DNA of 64,000 nt from Psococerastis gibbosa (lineage: Eukaryota; Arthropoda; Insecta; Psocodea; Psocidae): contig OZ020489.1 in assembly GCA_963971405.1 (NCBI GenBank), forward strand, positions 25,694,290 to 25,758,289, read 5' to 3'. Shown here piece by piece: positions 46,658 through 57,225 of the stretch. Each line of letters begins with the position of its first letter. The first letter of the stretch is position 1. The translations under genes were made by a program, and so were the position numbers. A model generated the notes under the pieces. It was not told the DNA's origin and made no database searches. It saw only the letters and a program-made list of their open reading frames with translations.

Positions 46658-49383
46658 TATTATTATTATTGTATTATTTGTATGACTTATTTCTTTTATG
46701 GAGATTCATCTGCCTATTAAGGAGGCGACCATTGTTTGACTTTCGGAAAATTTCTTCATAACTTCTCATTTCATGATCCCCTGAGCCTATAACCACCCAC
46801 CGTTCAGTATAATATATGTATGGATGTACTGTTCGCCCAGAAAAGTTTGCAAATGCACAAATTATGCACAATAGAATATCCCGTAATACCTTCCCAAGTC
46901 CCGCCTCTCCGTGTAAATTCCCTATGCTGCATTTTCAAATCAGATAGAACTACTTTGCATGTGTTTGTATACACAAAACTTATGGGGGTTCCATTCCAAA
47001 TTTAATGCATTAAGGTCACAAATGGACATTGCTTATTTTTTTAGCTAAAATTGTCGATCTGTTGCACTTTTCACTAATTCACGAGTCCAATGTCAAAATT
47101 AAAATTAAAATTTTCTGAATGTTAGTTAATTGTCTTCAGCTACTGTAGCAACGTTAGTGGAACGGTTTTAGGATCATCATAGAACAAAATGAAAGCAATA
47201 TGTATTGTTATAAATATTATTAGTGCGTTTCTTGAATTTGAGAAATTTATGAAATTTTCTTCTTACCATACTGTGTTGTAGAATGGATCAACTTGAAAGT
47301 AGAAAGTTAACTTAAGAGAGTTCAGGCCACAGAAAAGAGTTTCTGTGTATCACACCAATAAGGGTCTCGTCAGGGTATACAATGCGTTTTCCTTCAGACC
47401 TGGCGTTCCGGATTCCTTGTAAATACCTATAACGCCAAGAAAGCGTGCGTGGCGACTCGACCAAGACGTTGTATTTTGTCAAACATCTTAAATCTGCACA
47501 GCATTGAAATTGTGACTTCATTAATTGTTTCTGCTGCACTTCTGATGCGTGTATAAATAGTCTCCTCAACCGACTGGTTGTGTTTTTTTTTTATTTTATT
47601 ACGTAAAACTTAACCACGAAAAACATTTTCACAATGAGTTCTGATGTGAGTACTAATTGATTACATTGATTTCCTTATATTATGGAGACGTCTTTAGAAA
47701 TATTTTATCTATCAGACCAAAATACTAATACTAGCAAATTGAAATTTATTTCTCTCGGAACTACTTTTCATATATGGTAACTACAGAGCACAGATTGTTA
47801 AATTACCTGAAGTGAAGACGCCTTGCTCTCCTTGGGCATTTGGTAACGACCATTAAGCTCTAATATTTCTTGTATCATGGTGTCCAAGCTTAACAGTCAG
47901 CAATCATCCTAGGATGAATATACATAATTATGGGGTTCCTTATCATACTTTCATCACATTCGTTGAGATCGCGTAGTATTATTGACGTCTTTTTCCTTTA
48001 TATTTTTGTTGATTTTATACCTCGACGGACTCCTAGACTCTGTTATATCGGAATTTACGCATATCTGACAATAAATCACTGATATAACTCTCAACTTCCT
48101 TCAATAGTTCGCAAAAGTTTAAGATCATCATTCATGTCTGCTAGTGAATTTGCTTGCCTTACCGAACGGTTTATGTGGAAATGTTGCTTCAGTTTCACTG
48201 CTTTGGCCTTCCATCTTCCTCTTACTAGGCCTGCTTCCTTTGGTAAGACTTACCACTCTTTTCTGTGGTCTGAATGCCCTTAACTTCGAAATTAACTGTC
48301 TACTTTCAAATTGATCCATTTTATAATACAGTATAGTAAGAAGAAAATTTTAAAAATTTCTCAAATTCAAGAAACGCACTAATAATATTTATAGCATAAA
48401 TATTGCTTTGATTTTGTTCTATGATGACCCTAAGACCGTTCCACTAACGGTGCTACAGTATAGTTGACTAGTTAACTAACATTCAGAAAATTTTAATTTT
48501 AATTTTGACATTGGAGCCGTGAATTCGTAAAAAGTGCAACAGATCGACAATTTTAGCTTAAAAAAATAAGCAATGCCCATTTGTGACCTTAATGCATTAA
48601 ATTTGGAATGGAACCCCCATAAGTTTTGTGTATACAAACACATGCAAAGTAGTTCTATCTGATTTGAAAATGCAGCATAGGGAATTTACATGGAGATGCG
48701 GGACTTGGGAAGGCATTACGGGATATATGATGCATTTCAAACATTTTTGGGCAAACAATATATACCGGATATATCGATTTTAGAAAACACTCTAACTTCC
48801 GTAAACATTATTTGATTATGATGAAACTTAACACAAACATTGATCATGCAAATGTCTTGATCGAGTTTGTTAACCATCTAGATCCACTATTTCGATACAA
48901 GATGGTGGCCGATTGAAACCTTATATAATTCATATCTCAGTTAATATTGGTCACAAAGGAATGAAATAAAATTTTACTGAAAGCCCGCATTGTTATTTAC
49001 GATAATGGTTATATAAACGATTTCTAGTGAAAGTAAAAATAATTTAATAAGTAAAAGTTCATAGTCGCCACTGTTTGGAACACAAGAGTGATTTGTGTGT
49101 TGTTGTAGTGGTCGGGAAAAGCTGTTTCGGCCAGAGCCTGAAGGGATTTTTTGCCATGCTTACGCTCATATTAATTACTATACAACTAAGCCTAACACGA
49201 ATAGTGGTACCTAATAATGCCATTATTAATAAATCAACACTTACGAAGTTCCATCGAGCCATCTTCTTTTTTAGAATAAAATACATAGTCAACAGATTCA
49301 TTTTCTGAGGACAGTGGTTTTCCAACGACAGTAGAAAAATAAAAGACCATTAGTAGAGCACCCGAGGAGCGCATCTTCCGGCC
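42642..49383 (-). CDS. Takeout-like / JHBP-family secreted protein, gene 3 (divergent)
   Basis: Coding exons, minus strand: 49245-49374 (ATG at 49374), 46243-46335, 45581-45728, 44236-44369, 43175-43327 and 42642-42793. They total 810 nt and give 269 residues. Exon phases match genes 1 and 2 at every junction. An acceptor just before 49383 implies an upstream 5'UTR exon. The signal peptide is residues 1-18 (ALLMVFYFSTVVG). An extra segment of about 17 residues, rich in Ser, Glu and Lys, precedes the domain. Cys50 and Cys60 (CHRSDKNFNAC) and LPTLDPLIVPKISI are textbook takeout motifs. The C-terminus ends SRYPTESLLPP. Its 3' end faces gene 2, a tail-to-tail arrangement. Intron 1 carries a 1.9-kb transposon. 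The ligand is unknown. Confidence 0.92.
44616..44910. mobile_element. MITE with partial internal duplication
   Basis: Ends are TCATGGCGATTATAATACCG and its complement at 44873-44910. The left part (about 44616-44725) is repeated in direct orientation at about 44749-44872, including AAATGTAAACAAGATAATTT and GGAAAGTGCTATTCAAAAT. Located in intron 3 of takeout-like gene 3. Confidence 0.7.
45030..45330. repeat. Intronic G-run and C-run repeat remnants
   Basis: GGTCAGGGACGGCTTCAG at about 45034 is followed by a run of about 11 G near 45061-45071, and a C-run sits near 45310-45320 before CTGAAAAATCATGGGTGCG. The flanks resemble hAT-like termini as at 30950, but no duplication was identified. Confidence 0.4.
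46829..48758 (-). mobile_element. Tc1-like fold-back transposon with truncated transposase
   Basis: Ends are CTGTTCGCCCAGAAAAGTTTG and the complement of TTGTTTGCCCAAAAATGTTTG, each next to TA, giving a TA target duplication. Inverted arms are long, about 480 bp: 46829-47308 and 48296-48758. Both arms include ATGGATCA followed by TTGAAAGTAGA, so the left arm is an inverted copy of the start of the transposase gene. The interior encodes transposase pieces on the minus strand. Inserted in repeat Q within intron 1 of takeout-like gene 3. Confidence 0.8.
47312..48319 (-). pseudogene. DDE transposase remnant (Tc1/IS630-like)
   Basis: The N-terminal piece 48319-48128 reads MDQFESRQLISKLRAFRPQK and is followed by stops. 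The second piece, 47569-47312, reads NVLVESPRTLSWRYRYLQGI, then GKRIVYPDETLIG. The WR.RYL...R...R.EGK.IVY.DET pattern matches the region of the first catalytic aspartate in Tc1/IS630-type DDE transposases. The remaining catalytic residues are absent because the inverted arm begins there. Non-functional. Confidence 0.65.
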
Positions 49384-51412
49384 CTGAAAAATAACAATAT
49401 AATATAAAAACAATCTCAATTGAAACTAAACATTGTACAAAATTGGCTTTTTCAATAGGGAAATATGGAAATCATTGTACTTAATTATAATAGTACACAC
49501 TTAGCCTAATTAATTGAAAATAAACTTTGCCAAATATTATGTGCCAAATGAAAAGTTATTCGTATAGTGAAACCCGAAAACTAGCCTATGGAAAAAAACT
49601 ACGAGATTGGGAAGTTAATTTAGCTAATGTGATAATAATAATCTAGCATTATTTTTTCAGACTATGCGGTAATCACATAAACACATTGGTATAATTAAGG
49701 GAACAATGAAACGTAGAAATAGAATTTATCAGGCACCATACCGGTATTTTTACCTAGGCAGGAACTGCATTGTTGTAAATACCTACTCCGAGAATTTCTA
49801 ATTATGTATCTCTAAAGATAATTTCTCCATTAAGGGAGATAGTTCAAAATATTTTGTAAACAAGAAATGCCCGTGGATTTTAGACGAAGTTAATTAATTT
49901 CTCATTCCATAGCCGCAGAGTTGTGCAAGTGGTCAGATGAAAAGTTCATAAAAAATGCAAGCTTTCGAAGGAAAATTACATTTTCTCTGCTGAAATATTA
50001 ATACTTCTGAAAAACCGGTTAAAGTGCATGAAACCTATTTTTTTAATAGTTGTAAATCCGTCGAGGGTACGGACGGCTTTTTGAGCAAACTTGAACTTTT
50101 TATGAATTTTTCATATCTTTGCAGCTGTTGAACGAAAAATTAATTAATTTTGTCATAAATATTTACACGATCATTCCTTGCCAACAAAATATTTTGAAAT
50201 CATGTCCCCTAACCCGTACAATGCACTTGCAAGTAAATACGTACATTTGTCTTCACGCCTTAATAAAACGTGATGCTTGAATATACTGTGTATAAGAAAA
50301 CAAACTGGGTAAAAGTAGGGTGTTATTTGGAGCAGGCATTCTGGGGGACCAGCTAGTACGTAAATGATGATACATTTCAGAATGGCAGTTATTTTATACC
50401 TACCATATCTGTTGATTATATAGTAGGCTATAAATCCTTGAGCCACCAGTACCTCATAAAATGTGTTAAATAAGAAAAAAAACACATCACTTAATTCCAA
50501 AAGTGTTTCCTTAGCTTTCAAATCCCTCTAGGGCACACTAAACTGAGATGAAATAAGCTTCATTAGCCTTGGTTTATCAGTTTTTATGCTTCATTAATTT
50601 AATTTAGGAGTTTACTATTCATTCCGCTTCCGTAGAATCTTATGAGTTATGTGATCTTAGATCAAGATTAATTAGTAGGTACCCAGCAACGATTATTGCA
50701 GTAGGAACGATTAATAGGCGTTGTAACTGCGTATCCCGTACTATAGGTAGCCTATAGCATAGCCGATATTAGTTTAAATATGATGGTTTGAGGTTGCGGT
50801 GTTGATTTCTGCGATGTTGTTCTTTACGGTGCTTTTTTACGGGATTTTAACTAGATTATTGCGGAGTTTTTTCTTTTGTTGAAATCTGCGGTGTAGACCC
50901 GATCCTGCGTGCCTTATTGGCTGATTAAAAAATGTCACTTAGCTTACTTTATCATTAAGATGACGGACCCTTTAGGTTGTTATTACATTTAGGATATTAT
51001 GCTATATATTATATTATATATTATATAGGCTACTGATAAAACGGATTCCGAACCGTTGAATTTGCTCCAGTTGGAGTGTTCTCTAAGTCTTAGATCAAGG
51101 AATACGGTCAACATAAGTACGGTACTCAAGCGTCAAGAGATAATTATATTTGTGCCCTAAACACCAATATTATCGACTGAATTAGGCGAATCTAAATGCT
51201 CGTAGAATCAGGTTTATACTACCTATCGATCATCGTTTGAAGGTCGCGAGGTACTGATAAATTTACGCAGGTGCTCATTTGTAGCTGAAAAACAGGATAG
51301 ATGGACTCACTACAGAATATAATAAAGGGATACCTACCTACTGTAGGGCACTGTGAGCTAGGTGTACCTAGTGCAACAGTTTTTCATCAGTCATTTGGTT
51401 GGCCCGCTATTA
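49384..51412. other. AT-rich upstream region of takeout-like gene 3
   Basis: Expected to hold the promoter and 5'UTR exon of gene 3, but neither was located. The 116-codon frame at 50171-50521 (minus) has no recognisable domain and AT-driven composition, so it is not called. Confidence 0.45.
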
Positions 51413-52239
51413 AAAGAACCGGTCCGTGTTTACTCGAACATGCTTTCCAATTTATCAAAATTAGTAGATAGTGAAAATGAGTAATTTCATTGTCCACCTG
51501 ACGTCACTGGAGATGAGGTAAATTCTAGATAGGTCAGACCAACACATTACCACACAGCAATACTGGCAGGGCACGCAATGCATTTGAGCGTAAATTTTCT
51601 ATCATTTAAAAAAAAAAACATTTTTTTTTTACAAAACCAAATACTTTTCTGGGAAAGCAACCTGTCCGATTTCGTTACTCAATTTAACACCTAAAACATA
51701 CCTGAAGTTAGAAATCCTCGATAAAAAGGTTTCGCAGAAAAATTATTTTGTAGTCATTTTTCATTAAAATTTAGTTATTTTTATTTTTTTACCCCCAGAA
51801 GCAACCTATCAAGGGGCAAGCGACCCCCCGCATTTCGTTAACATTAATAACGACTAAAATATATATATGAATTTAAAAGAAATCGTTGGAGCCGTTTTTG
51901 AGAAATAATTTTTTTAGAGGTTTTTTTTGGAGTTTTTGGAGTTTTTTGAAAATAAAACCCCCCCAAATTAAGTTAGCCCCAAATAAATAAAAATAATTCC
52001 GAGGTATGATTTTTGTGAACCTAAATGCCGAATTTCATCAAAATCGACCGAGTAATTTGCCCGGAAATCGACGCACAGACAGACAGAACGACAGACAGAC
52101 AGACAGACAGACAGACATTTCGTAAAAAACACTTTTTTGGGTTCCTGGGACCTTAAAACGTGTAAATCCGTTGAAATCTCGGAATCGAAAATTTCGACCG
52201 TCACAAAGCTTTCCTTATACTACGTATAAATTGGAAAGC
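51413..52239 (-). mobile_element. GCTTTCC-ended element B
   Basis: Inverse copy of the element at 32819-33676, from GAACCGGTCCGTGTTTACTC to ATAAATTGGAAAGC. The (CAGA)n tract is at about 52078-52116. Similarity to copy A runs end to end, including the AAATACTTTTCTGGGAAAGC block, with small indels. Confidence 0.7.
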
Positions 52240-52470
52240 AAAAATGAATTGGAGAGTCAGATAGACCTATCCTATACGATATATTGTATTATTAAAAATT
52301 ATTTAAAAAATCGTTTGTTAACTTGAAATTTAAATCCGTAATTCCCTCCCTATTAAAAACTCAAATATTGTTCCAATATTGGATCTAACAAATATGGGTT
52401 TAAGAAAAAGGGGAAAGTGTAACAGTCCTGCATCAGGACTCCTGATTGCACATTCCTACAATTATTACAT

Positions 52471-52640
52471 TGAAGAAATTTTTGGAATGTTTATGTTGAG
52501 GTATACGATTTGAATCTACGTATAGGTATAGGTATGGTTTGACAGTACTTCAACATAAACATTCCAAATATATTTCTTCGATCGAACAACAATTTGGATT
52601 GAATAAACATTGGAGTGTGTAATTGGGGCCACTGAAATGG
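52471..52640. repeat. Palindromic repeat related to 17317-17660
   Basis: Arms GAAGAAATTTTTGGAATGTT and AACATTCCAAATATATTTCT are inverted around a GTATACGATTTGAAT centre. Followed by GGAGTGTGTAATTGGGGCC. Confidence 0.5.
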
Positions 52641-53674
52641 ATTATTGTTAGCAAGTTGGGAACCGTATTAATAATATTTTTCTGTTGATTTCACAAAATA
52701 GCATACAATACAATGCAATCCTTGTACAATATATTGTACTTTGTAGCATTGATATATATTCGCACAGCATCGTAATTGTTTTTTTTAATTAGCAGCCAAA
52801 TTTAGGGAAATAAATTATTAATAATAAATAATAATGAGTTGCGACTTCCGTCAATTACGTTTATGGGTCAATTAATTCATGTTGTTGGTGTCATGCCATA
52901 CATGCAAAATACAATGCGATCTTTGAATATACATATTGTTCTTAGTATTGTATAATGCATGGAGAATTCTTAATTAGCAGCTAAATTTAGAGAAACTGAA
53001 ATCCTCCATTGCAAAATTCTTCTATTGCAAAATGCATTCTGGGAGTCATTTACCCATTATTTTTGTGTTATCAATATTAAATACAACAGGTTGAGGTTGA
53101 TATGGAAGAATTCTTCTGAATAAATTATTTTCATCGACGTTAATGGCTTTTTATTGTAGGTACTTGTTGCGTTACTTAGGATGTTAAATGTAAAGATTGT
53201 AGAGGGGTTAATCCAAATCAAGGTTAACTTTGTGGGCGTTGGAACACATTAGACCGAGAGGCTCTATTTCCTTGTCCATTTTTTCACCCTGGGGCAGAGC
53301 CACTTACTAAGTACGTACAACAAGTCTACGTACCTGGATAGATACAACCTCTTCGGGCGTCCACTAACAACTGGTTCGTCTTCTCTGGAAACTCAAGATC
53401 AAGTTCAAGACTAAAAAAAAAACAATGCCAACAGGTCCAGCGCCGGAGATGAAACCTGGGTCCTGAACCCAGCAACTACGAAAGATAGTAATTAGTGGTG
53501 AATATTTTAATGCGACGCCATTACATTACACACAACACAGCACTTTAAATTGCCTATTGGCAAAGGTTAATCACAATGGTGTAAAATTATTTCACTAAGG
53601 GTTAGTTGAGCTTACACTGTCTGCTGTTTTAATAGTCATTTGAGGCAGCCGCCCAAATGGTCATCGAACAATTA

Positions 53675-54058
53675 GGCGCCCATTCCACCGACCGGCTAGG
53701 GCTATTTACAAAAACGGTGACGTGGTAGCAGACATTCAAGACTTAGGTGGCGTTTCCACTGACCTCGCATTGCAGAATGCAAATGACATTGACGGAAATT
53801 AGAATTTTTCTTTTTATAGAAATCTATTAGAATGTTTGTACTTAACATATCCCATGACGCCATTTTTTAATTTTAGTTTGTTTGTTTGTGATTTTACTGT
53901 ATGATCATTGATCAATTTTAACTATGGCATAGAGGAAAATAAACATTTCCGTCAATTCTGCAATGCGAGGCCGGTGGAAACCCCACCTAAGTCTTGAATG
54001 TCTGCTACCACGTCACTGTTTTTGTAAATAGCCCTAGCCGGTCGGTGGAATTGGCGGC
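53675..54058. mobile_element. PIF/Harbinger-like MITE, family W (copy 4), TTA target duplication
   Basis: Flanked by TTA (53672-53674 and 54059-54061). Starts GGCGCCCATTCCACCGACCG and has GTGACGTGGTAGCAGACAT in both arms. Full-length relative of copies 1 and 7. Confidence 0.83.
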
Positions 54059-54394
54059 TTAGGTAGGAGCCCACTGTCAGGGGAAGGAAGCTCCCTGCTT
54101 CTAATGACTATTAACACAACAGGCAATGTATAAGTTCAACTAACCATTTGTTAATTAATTTACACCATTACCATTAACCTTTACCAATCGATTACGAAAA
54201 CTTGTATGAACCTGGTTATTGTATTAACTTTAGGAAACTATAGAGGAATCATAGTTAAAACTTGCTAAATCTGAAAAACGCTTGATATTCAAAGCAGAAA
54301 AGAACTGAGTAATTCCTAAATTTCTACTACTAAAGTCCCCACACAAAAGCCCGAATGTTGATAGGATCCTGGAAAAAACAGGACACATACTTGT

Positions 54395-54945
54395 TTTACC
54401 CCCAAAAAACTGATAAAAACTGTATTTTTCAAAAATGGATCCAACGATTTGCTTTAAATTCATATATATACTGTAGTCGTTATTAATGCTAACCAAATAA
54501 AACAGATCGCTTGCCCGTTGATAGTTTCCTTCTGGGGACAAAAAAAAAAAAAACAAATGAAAAAGACTCAATTTTCATGAAAAATTATTAAAAAGTAATT
54601 TTTCTGCGGCACATTCCCATCGATGCTTTCTAACTTCAGATATGTTTTAGGTGTCAAATAGTGTAACAAAATCGAACAGGTTGCTTTCCTAAAGAAAGAT
54701 TTGGTTTTGTGCAAATAATTAATTTTTGAAAGAATTATGAAAAATTTACTCTCCAATGCATTGCGTACCCTGCGATTACTACTGTGTTGTAATGTATTGG
54801 TCTGCCGGATCTAGAACATGCAATCCCATCGATCAATTCAGTGTTTTGGGATAGGGGACGTTGGGGGATCCGAAATTTAACCACAAGAAAAATACTTACT
54901 ATGTAATTGCTCTTATTATCTATCTAGTAATTGCGGCTCCCCATA
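54395..54945 (+). repeat. GCTTTCC-ended element C, truncated
   Basis: Matches the 3' two-thirds of element A (CGATCGCTTG-like centre, CACATTCCCATCGATG, GGTTGCTTTCC). The 5' end with the tetranucleotide tract is missing. Confidence 0.6.
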
Positions 54946-57225
54946 AGAATACACACTACTGGTAAGTAGCCCATATATGCACCATGTCCATGTGCAGATG
55001 TGTAGCAAAAAAATCCTCAGCAAAACATGAAGCTTCTAATATATTCCATGTGTAAACATAAAACAAAGAATATACATTTTATATAGAACACTTTTCCGTA
55101 GCATAGGTACGTTAAGCTAACAATAAACAATATTATTTTCTAATCAATAAGAAGTCTAGATGGGATCAACAAAAGCTTCGAATAAGTTTATGGGTTACTT
55201 TATTGTAGTTCATCAACCATCATTGGCTGGTGTATAAACTTATTGGCAATAATAATATTTAAGACTATCATTACTGAAGCACAGATTTCATTGTTACCTC
55301 TAATCATAGTCTGTCGGTCCAGCTGGTTAAAGAATCAGCTAAAAAATAAAGCAATTAATGAGTTACAATGATCGTATACGCGAATGAATGAATATTTGGA
55401 TGTGCAAATGATTCAAATCCAGTATATAGGCCGTATTAGAACATTTTACGCAAAAATCATGTTAGAATGTTAAAAAATATTTTCTAAACAAAAACTGTAA
55501 AATTGCCTTATTGGACAACGCTTACTGGATAGGTGGCTATTCCACTTGAAATAATCCGTCATTTGTGCATCAATAATTGATGAGATTTTTGTTTTTGTAT
55601 AGAGTAAAAAAATCCATCATTGAAGCACAAATGACGGATTATTGACAAGTGGAATAGCCGCTATACTTAACATCGATAAAGAACAGAATAACTCATATTA
55701 TTATGCACATTACATTAATAGTCTCACTTGCATTAATCATAATAATTAATTATTAGGTACATTCGAAAATGGCCTAATAAATTAGGTAATATAAAAAATA
55801 ACGTTTTATTAAATAATTGTGTATGATAGACAAACTGATTAGGTATACAATTTAATTTTCTTTGTGATAGTATTACAAGAGAGGCATATATAAGGTTCCC
55901 AGCAGGGAAGGGTTACGTACATATTTCAACTTTAAATACGCGCTTAGAGCAACGAGAAATTTCTTCCTACTTTCAAGGCAGATTTTGTTGGAAAAACTTC
56001 AAATTGAGGCTAAATTAGGCTGTATAGTTGTTGAAGAAAGGACAAATATTAGATACGCATGATAAGGTACCGTAGGTACGGTATCAACACAATAAAAGGT
56101 GGTTCCCACCAAAACTTCAGAAATTTAAGTAGCTTAGACTCTACTGTTAAAAATATAATTACATTATTAAATAGTGATTTCATGAGTTTTGTTGTGACTA
56201 ACCTTCATTGTGCCTGTGCCTTAATATTGCGTGAATGGAATAAAAAATATGTTTGTGATTGTCTTCCATTTAAAATTGTGATTCATTAGCACCCAATCTC
56301 GCAGGGTGGATTTAGCTAAATTATGTTTTGATTGCTAAAGCAACCTGGTTTTTTAATACGGTTGTCTCACAAAAAGCCTAGTTTCCATCGAAACCAAGCC
56401 AAAAATTAGAATTAGATAATGGCTATCTCGGTTTCCATTGCGGATAAACATACTGCAAATATGCTGTAGAAAGAACAAAATTCAGAAGCAAATAGATCCT
56501 GCAAGAATTTTTCCACCTTGTTCCAAAATGCATCATTAATGCACTGTAGGCCTACCAGAGAAAGCATGGATCTGAATAACCATTAATAGTCATCTTGCAC
56601 AATAAAATAAAACCAAATTCAAAACAAAAAACTCACTAAAAGCTAGTTTATAAACTTTAATTGATCTTTTATCCACTTTACGAACGTCTCCAATGCAAAT
56701 GGCTGGATGGTGATGCTAATTTTATGGTGGTATAGAGTCTAAAAAAAAGTTTAGACGATCCATTAGTTTCACCTTCCAAAAAGCGAGAAACCAAGGGAGA
56801 ATTTCATATTTAAACAAAAACCTGGGAGTCATCAGTCTTAGTAAATACGGTAGTTCATATCTGATTTATCCAGATTTACTCAAATAGGCATTTCAATTTC
56901 GGACAAACGATTTTTTAATGAATTTGGTTTAATCTGGAAGATAGACTCTAAGTAAAGCTATAGGTAAGATATTAAGTAAAATAATATAACCTGCCCGTTT
57001 AGCTGCCTATACATATTTTTTTAAATCTTTAAGTGTGATTTCAGCTTGAATTTGGTACACTAACTCTAATCTTACAGCTTCTCTATAAAGCTTTTCTTAG
57101 AGTCTATCTTCGTCATCGTGCAGCTAAAATTAAAAATCATCAGTTTTTGAAGTCCACACTTCCATTTTGGTCAAAATCTAAACTGCCTCCATACAAATTA
57201 TATTAAAACACAGCAATGTCGCGAC
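54946..57225. other. AT-rich intergenic sequence between takeout-like gene 3 and the MFS gene
   Basis: Only MITE V (55532-55661) was delimited. The 3' flank of the MFS gene begins at 57225 leftwards; no clear polyadenylation signal was identified. No exon was recognised. Confidence 0.45.
55532..55661. mobile_element. MITE V (copy 2)
   Basis: AGGTGGCTATTCCACTTG and the complement CAAGTGGAATAGCC bound a perfect-looking palindrome with AATAATCCGTCATTTGTGC in its arms. ATA precedes and TAT follows. Confidence 0.7.

Larger units (their letters stand above)
46700..49150 (+). repeat. Repeat Q (copy 3), split by transposon
   Basis: 46700-46828 and 48759-49150 are the two halves of the Q repeat. They align across the gap with the continuous copy at 34725-35330 (AAACACTCTAACTTCCGTAA and GTGGTCGGGAAAA). 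The cysteine-rich ORF is broken here. Confidence 0.6.

Noticed and set aside
50171-50521. 116-codon minus-strand ORF with hydrophobic stretches
   Set aside because: No recognisable motif, AT-driven composition and no splice context; could not be supported as a gene.
51968-52204. ORF with Leu-Ser-Val-Cys repeats
   Set aside because: Product of the (CAGA)n/(GTCT)n tract in the GCTTTCC-ended element.
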